Shown here in pieces: positions 1 through 8,754 of a stretch of 30,426 nt of DNA. Every line of letters starts with the position of its first letter. Within the stretch, counting starts at the first letter, position 1. The notes under the pieces were generated by a model. It searched no databases. It was given only the letters and a program-made list of their open reading frames with translations, and was not told where the DNA came from. Source of the stretch: Gammaproteobacteria bacterium (GTDB lineage Bacteria > Pseudomonadota > Gammaproteobacteria > Steroidobacterales > Steroidobacteraceae); contig DAIDKA010000300.1 of NCBI GenBank assembly GCA_027451085.1, positions 1 to 30,426 on the forward strand, read 5' to 3'. The position numbers were made by a program, and so were the translations under genes.

Positions 1-224
1 TGCTCGCGCAGGTCGGCCAGTTCGGCGATCTTGTCGAGCGCCTCTTGCACATAGTTTTCACCAAACCAGCGCTGCCCAGCGTGAAATGCGTCGCGCACCG
101 TTACGGCTGGAAACGTTTTGCTGACGGCCAGCAGCGTGACACTGTCGGCAGGACGCCCCGTTTGTGCACACGCCGCCTGTATCCGGTTTCGTACGAGTTG
201 CAGGTTGTTCGCGATCGTCGCCAT
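1..224 (-). CDS. yggS: YggS/PROSC-family PLP-binding protein, N-terminal part (cut by window start)
   Basis: Reading leftwards from an ATG at 224-222 gives 74 codons that run off the window edge. The family binds pyridoxal phosphate and takes part in B6 and amino-acid homeostasis; it has a TIM-barrel fold and no firmly known catalytic reaction. What is visible: LLAVSKTFP with the PLP-binding lysine at residue 36, the same number as in E. coli YggS, followed by AGQRWFGENYVQEAL, a family signature. Only the first third of a roughly 230-residue protein is present. It is divergent from pilT with only 35 bases between the start codons, the same arrangement as yggS/pilT in Pseudomonas. Identification is firm; the start rests on alignment with the family, as no strong ribosome binding site is seen. 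Confidence 0.93.
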   Translation of the reverse strand, partial: MATIANNLQLVRNRIQAACAQTGRPADSVTLLAVSKTFPAVTVRDAFHAGQRWFGENYVQEALDKIAELADLRE

Positions 225-227
225 AAT
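198..227 (+). promoter_or_regulatory. Possible sigma70-type promoter for pilT
   Basis: CATAAT at 222-227 matches five of six bases of a -10 box, with TTGCAG at 198-203 as a weak -35 and an 18-base spacer. Transcription would start near 234, about 25 bases before the pilT ATG. The elements overlap the first codons of the divergent yggS gene. The -35 is poor (three of six bases), so this is only a candidate. Confidence 0.3.
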
Positions 228-259
228 GGGTCTGTAACGAATGACAGCCGACATCATCC

Positions 260-1293
<1,034 letters not shown>

Positions 1294-1294
<1 letters not shown>

Positions 1295-2448
1295 TGGACC
1301 GCGATCAAGCCATACGGCTGATGCAGGACCTGCTCAAGCGGGTCATCGAGCGCAAGGCGTCGGACCTGTTTGTCACCGCCGGCTTCCCGCCGGCCATCAA
1401 GATCGACGGCGAGGTCCGCCCGCAAAGCGAGCGCGTGCTCACCCCGGAGCAGGCGGCGACCCTGGTGCGGGCGATCATGAACGACCGCCAGACCAAGGAA
1501 TTCGACGCCACCAAGGAGTGCAACTTCGCCATCGCCCCCCCGGGCATCGGCCGCTTCCGCGTCAACGCCTTCGTGCAGCAGGGCAGTGTCGGCGCCGTGC
1601 TGCGCCTGATCAATTCCAAGATCCCCTCGCTGGAGGAGCTGGACCTGCCACCCATCCTCAGGGAGGTGGTCATGTCCAAGCGCGGACTGGTGATGGTCGT
1701 CGGCGGCACCGGCTCCGGCAAATCCACCACCCTCGCCGCGATGATCGGCCACCGCAACGAGAACAGCCGCGGGCACATCGTCACCATCGAGGACCCCGTG
1801 GAGTACGTCCACCCGCACAAGGATTGCGTGGTGACCCAGCGCGAGGTCGGCGTGGACACCGAGTCCTGGCAGGCGGCGCTGCGCAACACCCTGCGCCAGG
1901 CTCCCGACCTCATCCTGATCGGCGAGATCCGTGACCGCGAAACCATGGAATACGGCATCCAGTTCGCCGAGACCGGGCACCTGGTGCTGGCCACGCTGCA
2001 CGCCAACAGCGCCAACCAGGCCCTCGACCGCATCATCAACTTCTTCCCGGACGAGCGCCGCGAGCAGCTGCTCATGGATCTGTCGCTGAACACCCGCGCG
2101 CTGATCTCCCAGCGCCTGATCCCGCGCGAGACCGGCAAGGGCCGCATCGCCGCCATGGAAATCATGCTCAACTCGCCCCTGATCCAGGACCTGATCTTCA
2201 AGGGCGAGGTGGCCAAGATCAAGGAGGTCATGTCACGTTCCAACCGCCTGGGGATGAAGACCTTCGACCAGGCGCTGTTCGAACTGTTCGAGGCCGGTCA
2301 TGTCTCGTACGAGGATGCACTGCGCAACGCCGATTCCAAGAACGAGCTGCGCCTGCGGGTGAAGCTCGAAAGCAAGCGGGAGGTCAGGCAGGTGGACGAC
2401 GGCAGCCTGTCCATCCTCGATGAGGACGAAGAGGGGCAGCACCGGTGA
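1294..2448 (+). CDS. pilU: Type IV pilus retraction ATPase PilU
   Basis: PilU is the PilT paralogue that assists PilT-dependent retraction under load. I chose the ATG at 1294, overlapping the pilT stop by one base, rather than an upstream in-frame ATG at 1213 inside pilT. This gives 384 residues, close to the 382 of P. aeruginosa PilU, and an N-terminus that aligns with the family (LMQDLLKRVIERKASDLFVTAG). Visible motifs: Walker A GGTGSGKST (137-145), IVTIEDPVEY (162-171), Walker B LILIGEIRD (206-214) and AETGHLVLATLHANS (226-239). The C-terminus has the PilU-type tail (LRVKLESKREVRQVDDGSL) ending in an acidic stretch. It shares four bases with the next gene (GTGA). Confidence is high. Confidence 0.96.
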
Positions 2449-3587
2449 AGCCCGTGGAGGAGGAGACGGTCGACGCCAGCGTGGCACAGGTGGACCCGGT
2501 GACTGAGCCGTCGCCGGCCGCGCAGGGCGGGCTGAACACCCGGCCGCTGTTCAACCTCATGGTGGAAAAGAAGGCATCGGACCTGTTCTTCACCGCCAAC
2601 GCGCCGATCAAGATCAAGATCGAGGGTGCGATCTACCCGGTCAACAAGAACGTCCTCACCGCTGATGTGGTGCGCCAGACTGCCTACGCGCTGATGAACG
2701 CGGAGCAGAAGGAGCGCTTTGCGCGCGACCTGGAGATTGACTTCGCCATCTCCCATACCGGCCTGGGCCGGTTCCGCGTGGCGATCTTCATGCAGCGCGG
2801 CTGCCCCTCGGTGGTGCTGCGCTACATCGCGGGCGAAATGCCGCGCCTGGAGGCGCTCGGCGTGCCCGAGGTGCTGCGGGACCTCATCATGCTCAAGCGC
2901 GGCCTGGTGCTGGTGGTGGGCGCGACCGGTTCGGGCAAATCCACTTCCATCGCCGCGATGATCAATTTCCGCAACGAAAGCTCATCGGACCATATTGTCA
3001 CCATCGAGGACCCGATCGAGTTCCTGCACACCAACAAGCGCTCCATCGTCAACCAGCGCGAGGTGGGGCTTGACACCAAGTCCTTCGAGCGCGCGCTGCG
3101 CAGCGTGATGCGCGCCGCACCGGACGTGATCCTGATCGGCGAGGTCCGGGACCGCGAAAGCATGGAGGCGGCCATCAGCCTGGCCGGCACGGGGCACCTG
3201 GTCATAGCCTCGCTGCATGCGAACAACTGCGCCGAGACGCTGGACCGCATCATCAACATGTTTCCGCGCGACCAGCACAACCAGGTGTTCCTGGACCTGT
3301 CGCAGTACCTGCGGGCGGTGATCGCGCAGCGGCTGGTAATGGGCCGGGACGCCAGGCGCGTGGCGGCGGTGGAGGTCATGCTCAACACACCGCACATCAG
3401 CGAGCTGACCAAGAAGGGCGACGTGACCGGCATCAAGGAGGCCATCATCGCCAGCAGCGAGCGCGGGGTGCAGAGCTTCGACGTGGCGCTGCACTCGCTG
3501 GTCAAGAGCGGACGGGTCTCGATGGAGGAGGCCCTGCAGCACGCTGACTCCAGGGCCAACCTCGAAGCCAAGATCAATTTCGGCTGA
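2445..3587 (+). CDS. Third PilT/PilU-family retraction ATPase (PilU-like paralogue)
   Basis: A 380-residue ATPase starting at a GTG that overlaps the pilU stop codon (GTGA, 2445-2448). It has a 30-residue acidic N-terminal extension before the family domain (LFNLMVEKKASDLFFTANAP). Catalytic elements look intact: Walker A GATGSGKST (159-167), IVTIEDPIEF (184-193), Walker B with Glu VILIGEVRD (228-236) and His box GHLVIASLHAN (250-260). It lacks PilT's AIRNLIREGK and, like PilU, carries a TPHISELTKKGDVTGIKEAI stretch instead. Unlike the two upstream paralogues, the AETGHLV segment reads AGTGHLV, with Gly at 248. It probably acts with PilT/PilU in retraction, but its specific role is unknown. 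The stop codon lies three bases from the stop of the convergent gene, leaving no room for a terminator. Confidence 0.9.
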   Translation: MKPVEEETVDASVAQVDPVTEPSPAAQGGLNTRPLFNLMVEKKASDLFFTANAPIKIKIEGAIYPVNKNVLTADVVRQTAYALMNAEQKERFARDLEIDFAISHTGLGRFRVAIFMQRGCPSVVLRYIAGEMPRLEALGVPEVLRDLIMLKRGLVLVVGATGSGKSTSIAAMINFRNESSSDHIVTIEDPIEFLHTNKRSIVNQREVGLDTKSFERALRSVMRAAPDVILIGEVRDRESMEAAISLAGTGHLVIASLHANNCAETLDRIINMFPRDQHNQVFLDLSQYLRAVIAQRLVMGRDARRVAAVEVMLNTPHISELTKKGDVTGIKEAIIASSERGVQSFDVALHSLVKSGRVSMEEALQHADSRANLEAKINFG

Positions 3588-3590
3588 GGG

Positions 3591-4595
3591 CTACTCCCAG
3601 CCGGTGGGGGAATCGAGCGGCGCCATGATGCCCATGGCCTCGATTTCGTGGATCTGGCCGCCCCAGATCTTGAAGATGTGCATGGCCGGCATGTCGAACG
3701 GCTTCTGATTGCTCATGTCCGAGATGTCCCGGTCCGGGTTATTGAAGATCTTGAACTTCTTCTGCGTCATCGGATGATGGAAGTGCGAGAAGCCCAGCGC
3801 CAGCCCATCGACCTCGTCGGCGACCTCGACGCGGCGATCGTCGATGGTCGTGATGTACTGGAACACCCCTGAGTTGATCTGTGTGGTGCAGGTCTGCAGG
3901 CCGACCAGGCCCGGCGGACGCGCTGCCGCTGCCACGGGGCTGGGACCGTGCGTCAGGGAGGGGCCGCCGCTGGGCGCGGTGCGGAAGCCGTTCTCGTGGC
4001 GCTCGCAGTCGTCCGCGAAGGGCGCCAGGTAGCCGTTGTTGTTGTCCAGCGCGTCGTAGTAGGACTTGGCGATGTGCACAAGCCGGCCGCGGGAGTCGCG
4101 GTACTCGTAGGGGATTGGCAGGGCGAATTGCGGCCGCGGGGCCTGCAGGTTCGCCAGGCTCTGTTCACGCGGAAACACCACCAGGTGCTCGGCTTCGACG
4201 ATCTTGCCGCCGGCCAGCTTGAGGCGCAAGCCCACCTGCGCCGGCTTGCCGTCGACCTGCATCATGACCATGCCGCCGACCTCCTGCGAGTAGGGATCGG
4301 GTACCAGGATCTTGAACGTCGTGGGTGCGCCGCTTGCGCTCTTCCACAGACCCTCGCCCGGCTTGATGCGCTTGACGTTCTCCACCATCCGGATGTCCGC
4401 TGCCAGCGGGACCTTGCCGGGGTCATGCGCCACCAGCGCCGCCAGGTAGTTGTCGGCCAGGGTTAGCAGCTGGGCGCGGTCCAGGGTGGCGGGCGCCACG
4501 GCCCTGGTTGCCGCCATGGCCTGCGGCACGGTGAACGCGGGACCCGCGGCCAGCACCATGCCGGCCAGCAGCAGTGCGAGCTTTGTCTTCTTCAT
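3591..4595 (-). CDS. Exported protein of unknown function, possibly SnoaL/DUF8021-like
   Basis: I do not recognise this gene with certainty. The 334-residue product begins with a clear Sec signal peptide (KK at 3-4, a hydrophobic core near 6-20, likely cleavage after AMA at 26-28). The mature part has two similar-sized segments separated by a Gly/Pro/Ala-rich linker (about 208-227). The first segment contains LLTLADNYLAALVAHDP and the last ends with AMHIFKIWGGQIHEIEAMG, the kind of pattern seen in SnoaL/NTF2-like and DUF8021 proteins; this is inference from memory. Few cysteines are present (DDCERH, LQTCTTQ). It is the last gene of the minus-strand run, 61 bases after pyrB, and could be co-transcribed with it. 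It sits where other genomes carry unrelated genes between pilU and pyrB. Confidence 0.75.
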   Translation of the reverse strand: MKKTKLALLLAGMVLAAGPAFTVPQAMAATRAVAPATLDRAQLLTLADNYLAALVAHDPGKVPLAADIRMVENVKRIKPGEGLWKSASGAPTTFKILVPDPYSQEVGGMVMMQVDGKPAQVGLRLKLAGGKIVEAEHLVVFPREQSLANLQAPRPQFALPIPYEYRDSRGRLVHIAKSYYDALDNNNGYLAPFADDCERHENGFRTAPSGGPSLTHGPSPVAAAARPPGLVGLQTCTTQINSGVFQYITTIDDRRVEVADEVDGLALGFSHFHHPMTQKKFKIFNNPDRDISDMSNQKPFDMPAMHIFKIWGGQIHEIEAMGIMAPLDSPTGWE

Positions 4596-4656
4596 CGTCT
4601 CTCCCCTGTTCTCGAACGTTGTTGTAACGATGGCGTGTCGAAAAGCCTGTGAACTG

Positions 4657-5652
4657 TCAGGCGGGCGGCAGGCTGCCGCGATTGGCTATGACCTCGGCCA
4701 GCACCGCCATGCGTACCGCGACGCCGTTGCGCACCTGGTCGCGGATCACGGACTGCGGGCCGTCGGCGACGTCCGAGGCGATCTCGATGCCGCGGTTCAT
4801 GGGCTGCGGATGCATCACGATCGCGTCGGGCCTGGCGAGCTGCAGCCGGTCGGGCGTCAGGCCGTACTTGGCGAAGTAGCGGTCGGCATCCGGCAGCGAC
4901 GCCTGGCTCATGCGCTCCTTCTGGATACGCAGCATCATGATGACGTCCACGTCCTTCAGGCCCTTGGCGAGCGTGGTGTGACGTGCGCAGCCCGGCATTT
5001 CGCCGGCCTCGGGCATGAACACCGGCGGGGCGACGATGCGCAGCTCACCGATGCCGAGCCGGGTAAGGGCATCGTAGGCGGAGCGGGCCACGCGCGAGTG
5101 GCGCACGTCTCCCACGATGGCCACCGCCAGTTTCGACAGGTCCGGCTTGCGCTGCAGGATGGTCAGTGCATCCAGCAGGCCCTGGGTGGGATGGGATACG
5201 TGGGCCTCGCCGGCGGACAGCACGCTCACATGGGGCTTGACGTGATCGGCCACGAGGCCGGGGATGCCGGCCTCCGCGTCGCGGATCACCATGACGTCCA
5301 CGTGCAGCGACTCGAGCGTGTAGATGGTGTTGAGCATGCTCTCGCCCTTCACGCGGGAGGACAGCTGCACCTCCAGATTGACGACGCTGGCACCCAGGCG
5401 CTTGGCCGCAAGTTCGAAGGATACGCGGGTGCGGGTCGAGGGTTCGGTGAAGAGATTGGCGACCGTGACGCCTTCGAGATCGCGGGTTGCGGGCGGTGTC
5501 GCCCCCAGCGGCCGGACGAAAGCCTGTGCCCGCTGCAGGAGCTGCTCGATCTGGCGGCGGTTCAGCCCCTCAAGCGTCAGGAGGTGGCGCAGTGTGCCGT
5601 CGCTGCGCAGTTGCAGCGGCAGGGGGTGGGTGGTCACAGTACCTTCGTTCAC
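4657..5652 (-). CDS. pyrB: Aspartate carbamoyltransferase catalytic chain
   Basis: PyrB condenses carbamoyl phosphate and L-aspartate to N-carbamoyl-aspartate, the committed step of pyrimidine synthesis. The 331-residue product shows the carbamoyl-phosphate loop PSTRTR (71-76), the active-site His/Gln of HPTQ (154-157), GDVRHSRVARS (181-191), and the aspartate-binding MHPQPMNRG loop (280-288), where many bacterial enzymes read HPGP. The GTG start at 5652 shares four bases with the ruvX stop (GTGA); a second GTG six codons in is possible. The length matches Pseudomonas-type PyrB with a short N-terminal extension. No pyrC-like partner or pyrR is adjacent, unlike Pseudomonas. No pyrI is seen either. 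Confidence 0.96.
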   Translation of the reverse strand: MNEGTVTTHPLPLQLRSDGTLRHLLTLEGLNRRQIEQLLQRAQAFVRPLGATPPATRDLEGVTVANLFTEPSTRTRVSFELAAKRLGASVVNLEVQLSSRVKGESMLNTIYTLESLHVDVMVIRDAEAGIPGLVADHVKPHVSVLSAGEAHVSHPTQGLLDALTILQRKPDLSKLAVAIVGDVRHSRVARSAYDALTRLGIGELRIVAPPVFMPEAGEMPGCARHTTLAKGLKDVDVIMMLRIQKERMSQASLPDADRYFAKYGLTPDRLQLARPDAIVMHPQPMNRGIEIASDVADGPQSVIRDQVRNGVAVRMAVLAEVIANRGSLPPA

Positions 5653-6131
5653 CTTGCAAGGTCTCCTTCACCAGCCAGCCAGCGGGTGAGTATGACCGCC
5701 GCGGCTGCACTGTCGATGTCCTGTTTCTGTATCCGTCTGCGGCGCTGGCCGCTGGCGCGCTGGTGCTTGAGCGCGGCGCCGGCTTCGATGGAAGACCAGC
5801 GTTCGTCGACTTCACCCACCGGCAGGTTGAAGCGCGTGCCGAGTTCGCGGGCGAAGCGGCGCGCGGCACCGGCCATGACGCTCTCGGAACCATCAGCATT
5901 ATAGGGGACCCCGACCACCAGCACCTTTGGCACCTGGGCACGGATCTCACGACCGATCGCGGCCCAGTCCGGACCGCCCGGCAGCATGGCGATGGCGGGG
6001 CGGGGGGCCGCAGTGCCGGTGAGGGTGGACCCCACGGCCAGGCCGATGCGCTTGTGACCGAAGTCGAAGGCCAGCGCGACGAGCGGACCCGCAGGGGGGC
6101 TGCCCGGGTAGGGGGAGGTGTCCGGGGGCAT
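5649..6131 (-). CDS. ruvX: Putative pre-16S rRNA nuclease / Holliday-junction resolvase-like protein RuvX (YqgF)
   Basis: This family has an RNase H-like fold and is implicated in 16S rRNA 5'-end maturation and in resolving recombination intermediates. The 160-residue product shows ALAFDFGHKRIGLAVG (19-34) with the first catalytic Asp at 23, VVGVPYNADGSES (72-84), GEVDERWSSIEA (106-117) and the C-terminal DSAAAAVILTRWL (140-152) with the last catalytic Asp. The Pro-rich first 15 residues precede the conserved core. It lies 14 bases after yqgE (or its upstream neighbour in transcription order) and overlaps pyrB by four bases. The yqgE-ruvX-pyrB order is conserved in many gammaproteobacteria. 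Confidence 0.95.
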   Translation of the reverse strand: MPPDTSPYPGSPPAGPLVALAFDFGHKRIGLAVGSTLTGTAAPRPAIAMLPGGPDWAAIGREIRAQVPKVLVVGVPYNADGSESVMAGAARRFARELGTRFNLPVGEVDERWSSIEAGAALKHQRASGQRRRRIQKQDIDSAAAAVILTRWLAGEGDLAR

Positions 6132-6145
6132 GGAGCTTTACGGCT

Positions 6146-6706
6146 TCAGGCGTTGCCGGCGATGGGACTGAGCGTCTCGACTTTGACACCCAGGAACTGC
6201 CAGGACGCCCGCCAGCGCTGCGCAAAGGGCAGGCTGAACAGCAGGCGCTCGTCGGCCGGCACAGGCAGCCAGGCGTTGTCACGGATCTCGCGTTCCAGCT
6301 GCCCGGCGTCCCAGCGCGCGAAGCCGAGCGCGACATAGGCGTCCGAGGGGCCTTCGCCGCGCGCAATGGCGGCCAGGACGTCGCGCGAGGTGGTGACCTG
6401 GATGAGTTCGGAAACGCGGTGGGTGGAGTCCCACTCCCCGCCCGGCCGGTGCAGGACGAAGCCGCGGTCGGTGCGCACCGGGCCGCCAAACAGCACCGGC
6501 TGGCCGCCGATGAGCTCGTCCCGGGCCTGGAGCTTCATCTGTTGCAGGACGTCCCGCAACATCATGGGCGATGGCTTGTTGAGGACGATGCCCAGGGCGC
6601 CGTCCGCGCTGTGCTCGCACACCAGCGTCACAGAATGCGCGAAGTCGGCATCCGTCAGCGCTGGCATGGCGATCAGCAGGTGATTGGTCCAGTTCGAGGC
6701 AGTCAC
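6146..6706 (-). CDS. yqgE: YqgE/AlgH family protein
   Basis: This is a DUF179 family protein; the P. aeruginosa member AlgH was first reported as a regulator of alginate and virulence genes, but its biochemical role is unsettled. The family signatures are all visible: NHLLIAMPALTDADF near the start, VTLVCEHSADGALGIVLNKP, the GGPV motif (FGGPVRTDRGFVLH), and YVALGFARWDAGQLEREI with WLPVPADERLLF near the end. I prefer the GTG at 6706 because family members begin only a few residues before the NH(F/L)LIAMP motif; a TTG three codons upstream (6715) is possible. It is cytoplasmic, about 186 residues, and is followed by ruvX after 14 bases, the usual conserved pairing. Confidence 0.95.
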   Translation of the reverse strand: MTASNWTNHLLIAMPALTDADFAHSVTLVCEHSADGALGIVLNKPSPMMLRDVLQQMKLQARDELIGGQPVLFGGPVRTDRGFVLHRPGGEWDSTHRVSELIQVTTSRDVLAAIARGEGPSDAYVALGFARWDAGQLEREIRDNAWLPVPADERLLFSLPFAQRWRASWQFLGVKVETLSPIAGNA

Positions 6707-6770
6707 GTGCCTCAAGTATGGCCCGGTGTGCCAGCTGGCTCAACTGAGTTCCGCGTCGGTTTCTGCCCGG

Positions 6771-7661
6771 CTATGGCTGGGCCTGGATGTCGCTGGCGGT
6801 GGCATGACCGCCGGTGAACCGGAACTCGTAGGCGAAGGCCAGTGTGCGGGTCCTGGCAGCCATGTCCGGCGGAAAGGGATCGAAGGGGCTTGCCAGCCTG
6901 AGGATATCGAGCGCCGCCTGGTCAAGGTCGGGGTAGCCGCTTGAACGCTGTACCCGGGCACTGCGCAACCGGCCGCGGGCGTCGATGACCATCCTGATCA
7001 CGGGGCTTGCGGTGACGCCGGCGCGGCGCGCGGCGGTGGGGAAGTTCAGCGTGCCCACGCGCTCCACCCGGCGGGTCCAGTTGACGAGGTACGCGGCGTA
7101 GGCGTACCTGCGTGAGTCCGGCGCCAGCGTTCCACCGCGCGATGGGCCCCGCAGCTGCACGGGGCCGGTGTCATCGACAACCTCATCAGTGCCTGCGGGC
7201 GTGCGTTGCCGGGTGTGCGCGGCGTCCGGACTGTCGGTGTCCGCCTCACCGAAGTAGAGGACCTGGGGGCTGATGGCCGTGGTTGCGATGACGCGTGCGT
7301 CCGCCCGGGTGCCACCATCCTGCAGGTCCTGCCTGCCGGGCTTGTCCACGCCTGTCTGTCCCGGGCCGCCGGGGGCGCCGGCGCGGTTGTGCAGCGGCAC
7401 GTGTTCTGCGGTGTTGCCGGAGCCGGCCTGGGTGCGCTGGGCGAGGTAAGCGGCGCTGTCGTTGCGGGCAGCATCCGGCAGCTCGTCCGAGGTCAGCACC
7501 ACGTCCAGGCCTTGTCCCCCGCCGGAGTGGACGGGCGGAGTGCCGAAGGTCAGCCCCAGGATCAGCATGCCATGCACCAGCGCTGCGATGAACACCGTCA
7601 TCAGCAGCCGTTCGCGGATGCGGGTGGGGCTTTCGTCAGTGGCGGCTGCGCGCTTCAAGAC
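6771..7661 (-). CDS. TonB-like energy transducer (TonB3 position)
   Basis: TonB family proteins couple the proton motive force to outer-membrane processes. The best start is the TTG at 7661, inside the gshB 3' end, with a GGAG seven bases upstream; this gives 296 residues. A short basic N-terminus leads to one membrane helix (about 18-38), which keeps the His of the TonB SxxxH motif but has Ala in place of Ser. A long low-complexity periplasmic linker follows (about 45-195), then a C-terminal TonB domain (about 205-285) with VGTLNFPTAARRAGV, VIRMVIDARGRLRSARV and a SSGYPDLDQAALDILRLASPF ending. No ExbB/ExbD is nearby. In P. aeruginosa the gene at this position, tonB3 (PA0406), is required for normal twitching, so a pilus-related role is plausible by synteny. 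The 26-base overlap with gshB suggests coupled translation. Confidence 0.88.
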   Translation of the reverse strand, partial: VLKRAAATDESPTRIRERLLMTVFIAALVHGMLILGLTFGTPPVHSGGGQGLDVVLTSDELPDAARNDSAAYLAQRTQAGSGNTAEHVPLHNRAGAPGGPGQTGVDKPGRQDLQDGGTRADARVIATTAISPQVLYFGEADTDSPDAAHTRQRTPAGTDEVVDDTGPVQLRGPSRGGTLAPDSRRYAYAAYLVNWTRRVERVGTLNFPTAARRAGVTASPVIRMVIDARGRLRSARVQRSSGYPDLDQAALDILRLASPFDPFPPDMAARTRTLAFAYEFRFTGGHATASDIQAQP

Positions 7662-8607
7662 GCCGCTCCACCGCCTGGATGAAGCGGTCGCCGATGTCGA
7701 TGTGGAACTGCTTGTCCAGTTCGCGGATGCCGGTGGGGCTGGTGACGTTGATCTCGGTGACGAAGCCGCCAATGACGTCCAGGCCGACGAAGATCATGCC
7801 GCGCGCGGCCAGGACCGGCCCGACCTGTCCCGCGAGCCAGCGATCGCGTTCGTTCAGCGGCCGGCCCACGCCCTGGGCCCCGGCGGCCAGGTTGCCGCGG
7901 TTATCGTGGCCTGCGGGAATGCGCGCCAGGGCGTATTCGACCGGCTCACCGTCGATCAGCAGCACGCGGGAGTCACCGCCGGTCACGATGTCGGGCAGGT
8001 AGCGCTGCACCATGGCGTATTCAGCGCCGTACCGGGTCTGCGACTCGAAAATCGCGCTGGCGTTCTTGTCGCCCTGTTCGATCACGAAGATGCCGCGGCC
8101 GCCCATGCCGTCGAGAGGTTTGCAGACAATCGTGCCATGTTCGCGCAGGAACGCGCCCATGTCAGCCATATCGCGAGTGATCAGCGTGGCGGCGCAGCAT
8201 TGGGGAAACCAGGCGGTGAAGACTTTCTCGTTCATGTCTCGCAGGCCCTGCGGACGGTTCGCCACCAGCGCTCCCTGGGCTTCAGCCAGCTCCAGGATGT
8301 AGCTGGTGTAGATGAACTGCATGTCGAAGGGGGGGTCCTTGCGCATCAGGATGCACTCGAAGCCACCGAGCGGCTGGACCGCGGCTTCGCCCAGCGTGAA
8401 CCAGGACTTGGGATCTGCGCGCACTGCCAGGGGACGGACATGCCCCATTGCCCGGCCGTCACGGACGAAAAGGTCCTGCTGTTCCAGGTAGTACAGCTCG
8501 AACCCCCGGGACTGGGCGGCCAGCAGCATTGCGAGGGTGGAGTCCTTGGCGTACTTGATGTCGTCGATGGGGTCCATGACGACGGCGAGGCGGCCTGTGT
8601 TTTTCAT
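7636..8607 (-). CDS. gshB: Glutathione synthetase
   Basis: GshB is an ATP-grasp ligase that joins gamma-glutamylcysteine and glycine to make glutathione. The 323-residue product (E. coli: 316) shows the opening RLAVVMDPIDDIKYAKDST, MRKDPPFDMQFIY (88-100), the ATP-grasp glycine loop KPLDGMGGRGIF (163-174), PAGHDNRGNLAAG (231-243), and the metal/substrate end NVTSPTG (287-293). The ATG start is clear. It is the first gene of the minus-strand run and is divergent from pilG across 147 bases. The same gshB/pilG divergence is found in P. aeruginosa. Identification is firm. Confidence 0.98.
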   Translation of the reverse strand: MKNTGRLAVVMDPIDDIKYAKDSTLAMLLAAQSRGFELYYLEQQDLFVRDGRAMGHVRPLAVRADPKSWFTLGEAAVQPLGGFECILMRKDPPFDMQFIYTSYILELAEAQGALVANRPQGLRDMNEKVFTAWFPQCCAATLITRDMADMGAFLREHGTIVCKPLDGMGGRGIFVIEQGDKNASAIFESQTRYGAEYAMVQRYLPDIVTGGDSRVLLIDGEPVEYALARIPAGHDNRGNLAAGAQGVGRPLNERDRWLAGQVGPVLAARGMIFVGLDVIGGFVTEINVTSPTGIRELDKQFHIDIGDRFIQAVERRLEARSRH

Positions 8608-8754
8608 AACGGCAGTTTCGCATGGAACTTCTTAAAAACGTGAACCAGGTGGCATGGTCGAGGGCATTCCTATATGTTAAAACGAGCTCGGCCTTTCATA
8701 TGCTCAGGCGACTATTAACGCTGCATCCCAAGGGTTGTAAGGAGTCCCTCTAAA
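8608..8754. promoter_or_regulatory. Divergent intergenic region between gshB and pilG
   Basis: These 147 bases separate two divergently transcribed genes and are visibly more AT-rich than the surroundings (for example 8669-8685). They must hold the promoters of the Pil-Chp operon and of gshB. A ribosome binding site (AAGGAG, 8739-8744) precedes the pilG GTG. I cannot assign -35/-10 pairs with confidence; TATATG at 8671-8676 is one plus-strand -10 candidate. Confidence 0.5.

Noticed and set aside
4834..5652. Unusual residues in PyrB near the HPTQ and HPQP motifs, considered as possible loss of activity.
   Set aside because: The catalytic STRTR, HPTQ and MNRG-type residues are kept, and the HPxP position is also variable in active enzymes such as E. 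coli PyrB.
6765..6782. A GCCCGGC/GCTGGGC stem-loop at the end of the TonB-like gene.
   Set aside because: It includes a G-T pair and has no T-run on either side, so it does not support a terminator call.
8650..8666. A sigma54-like -24/-12 sequence upstream of pilG (TGG...GGGCA).
   Set aside because: The GG and GC elements are separated by one base too many for a functional sigma54 promoter and the -12 side lacks the TTGC pattern.
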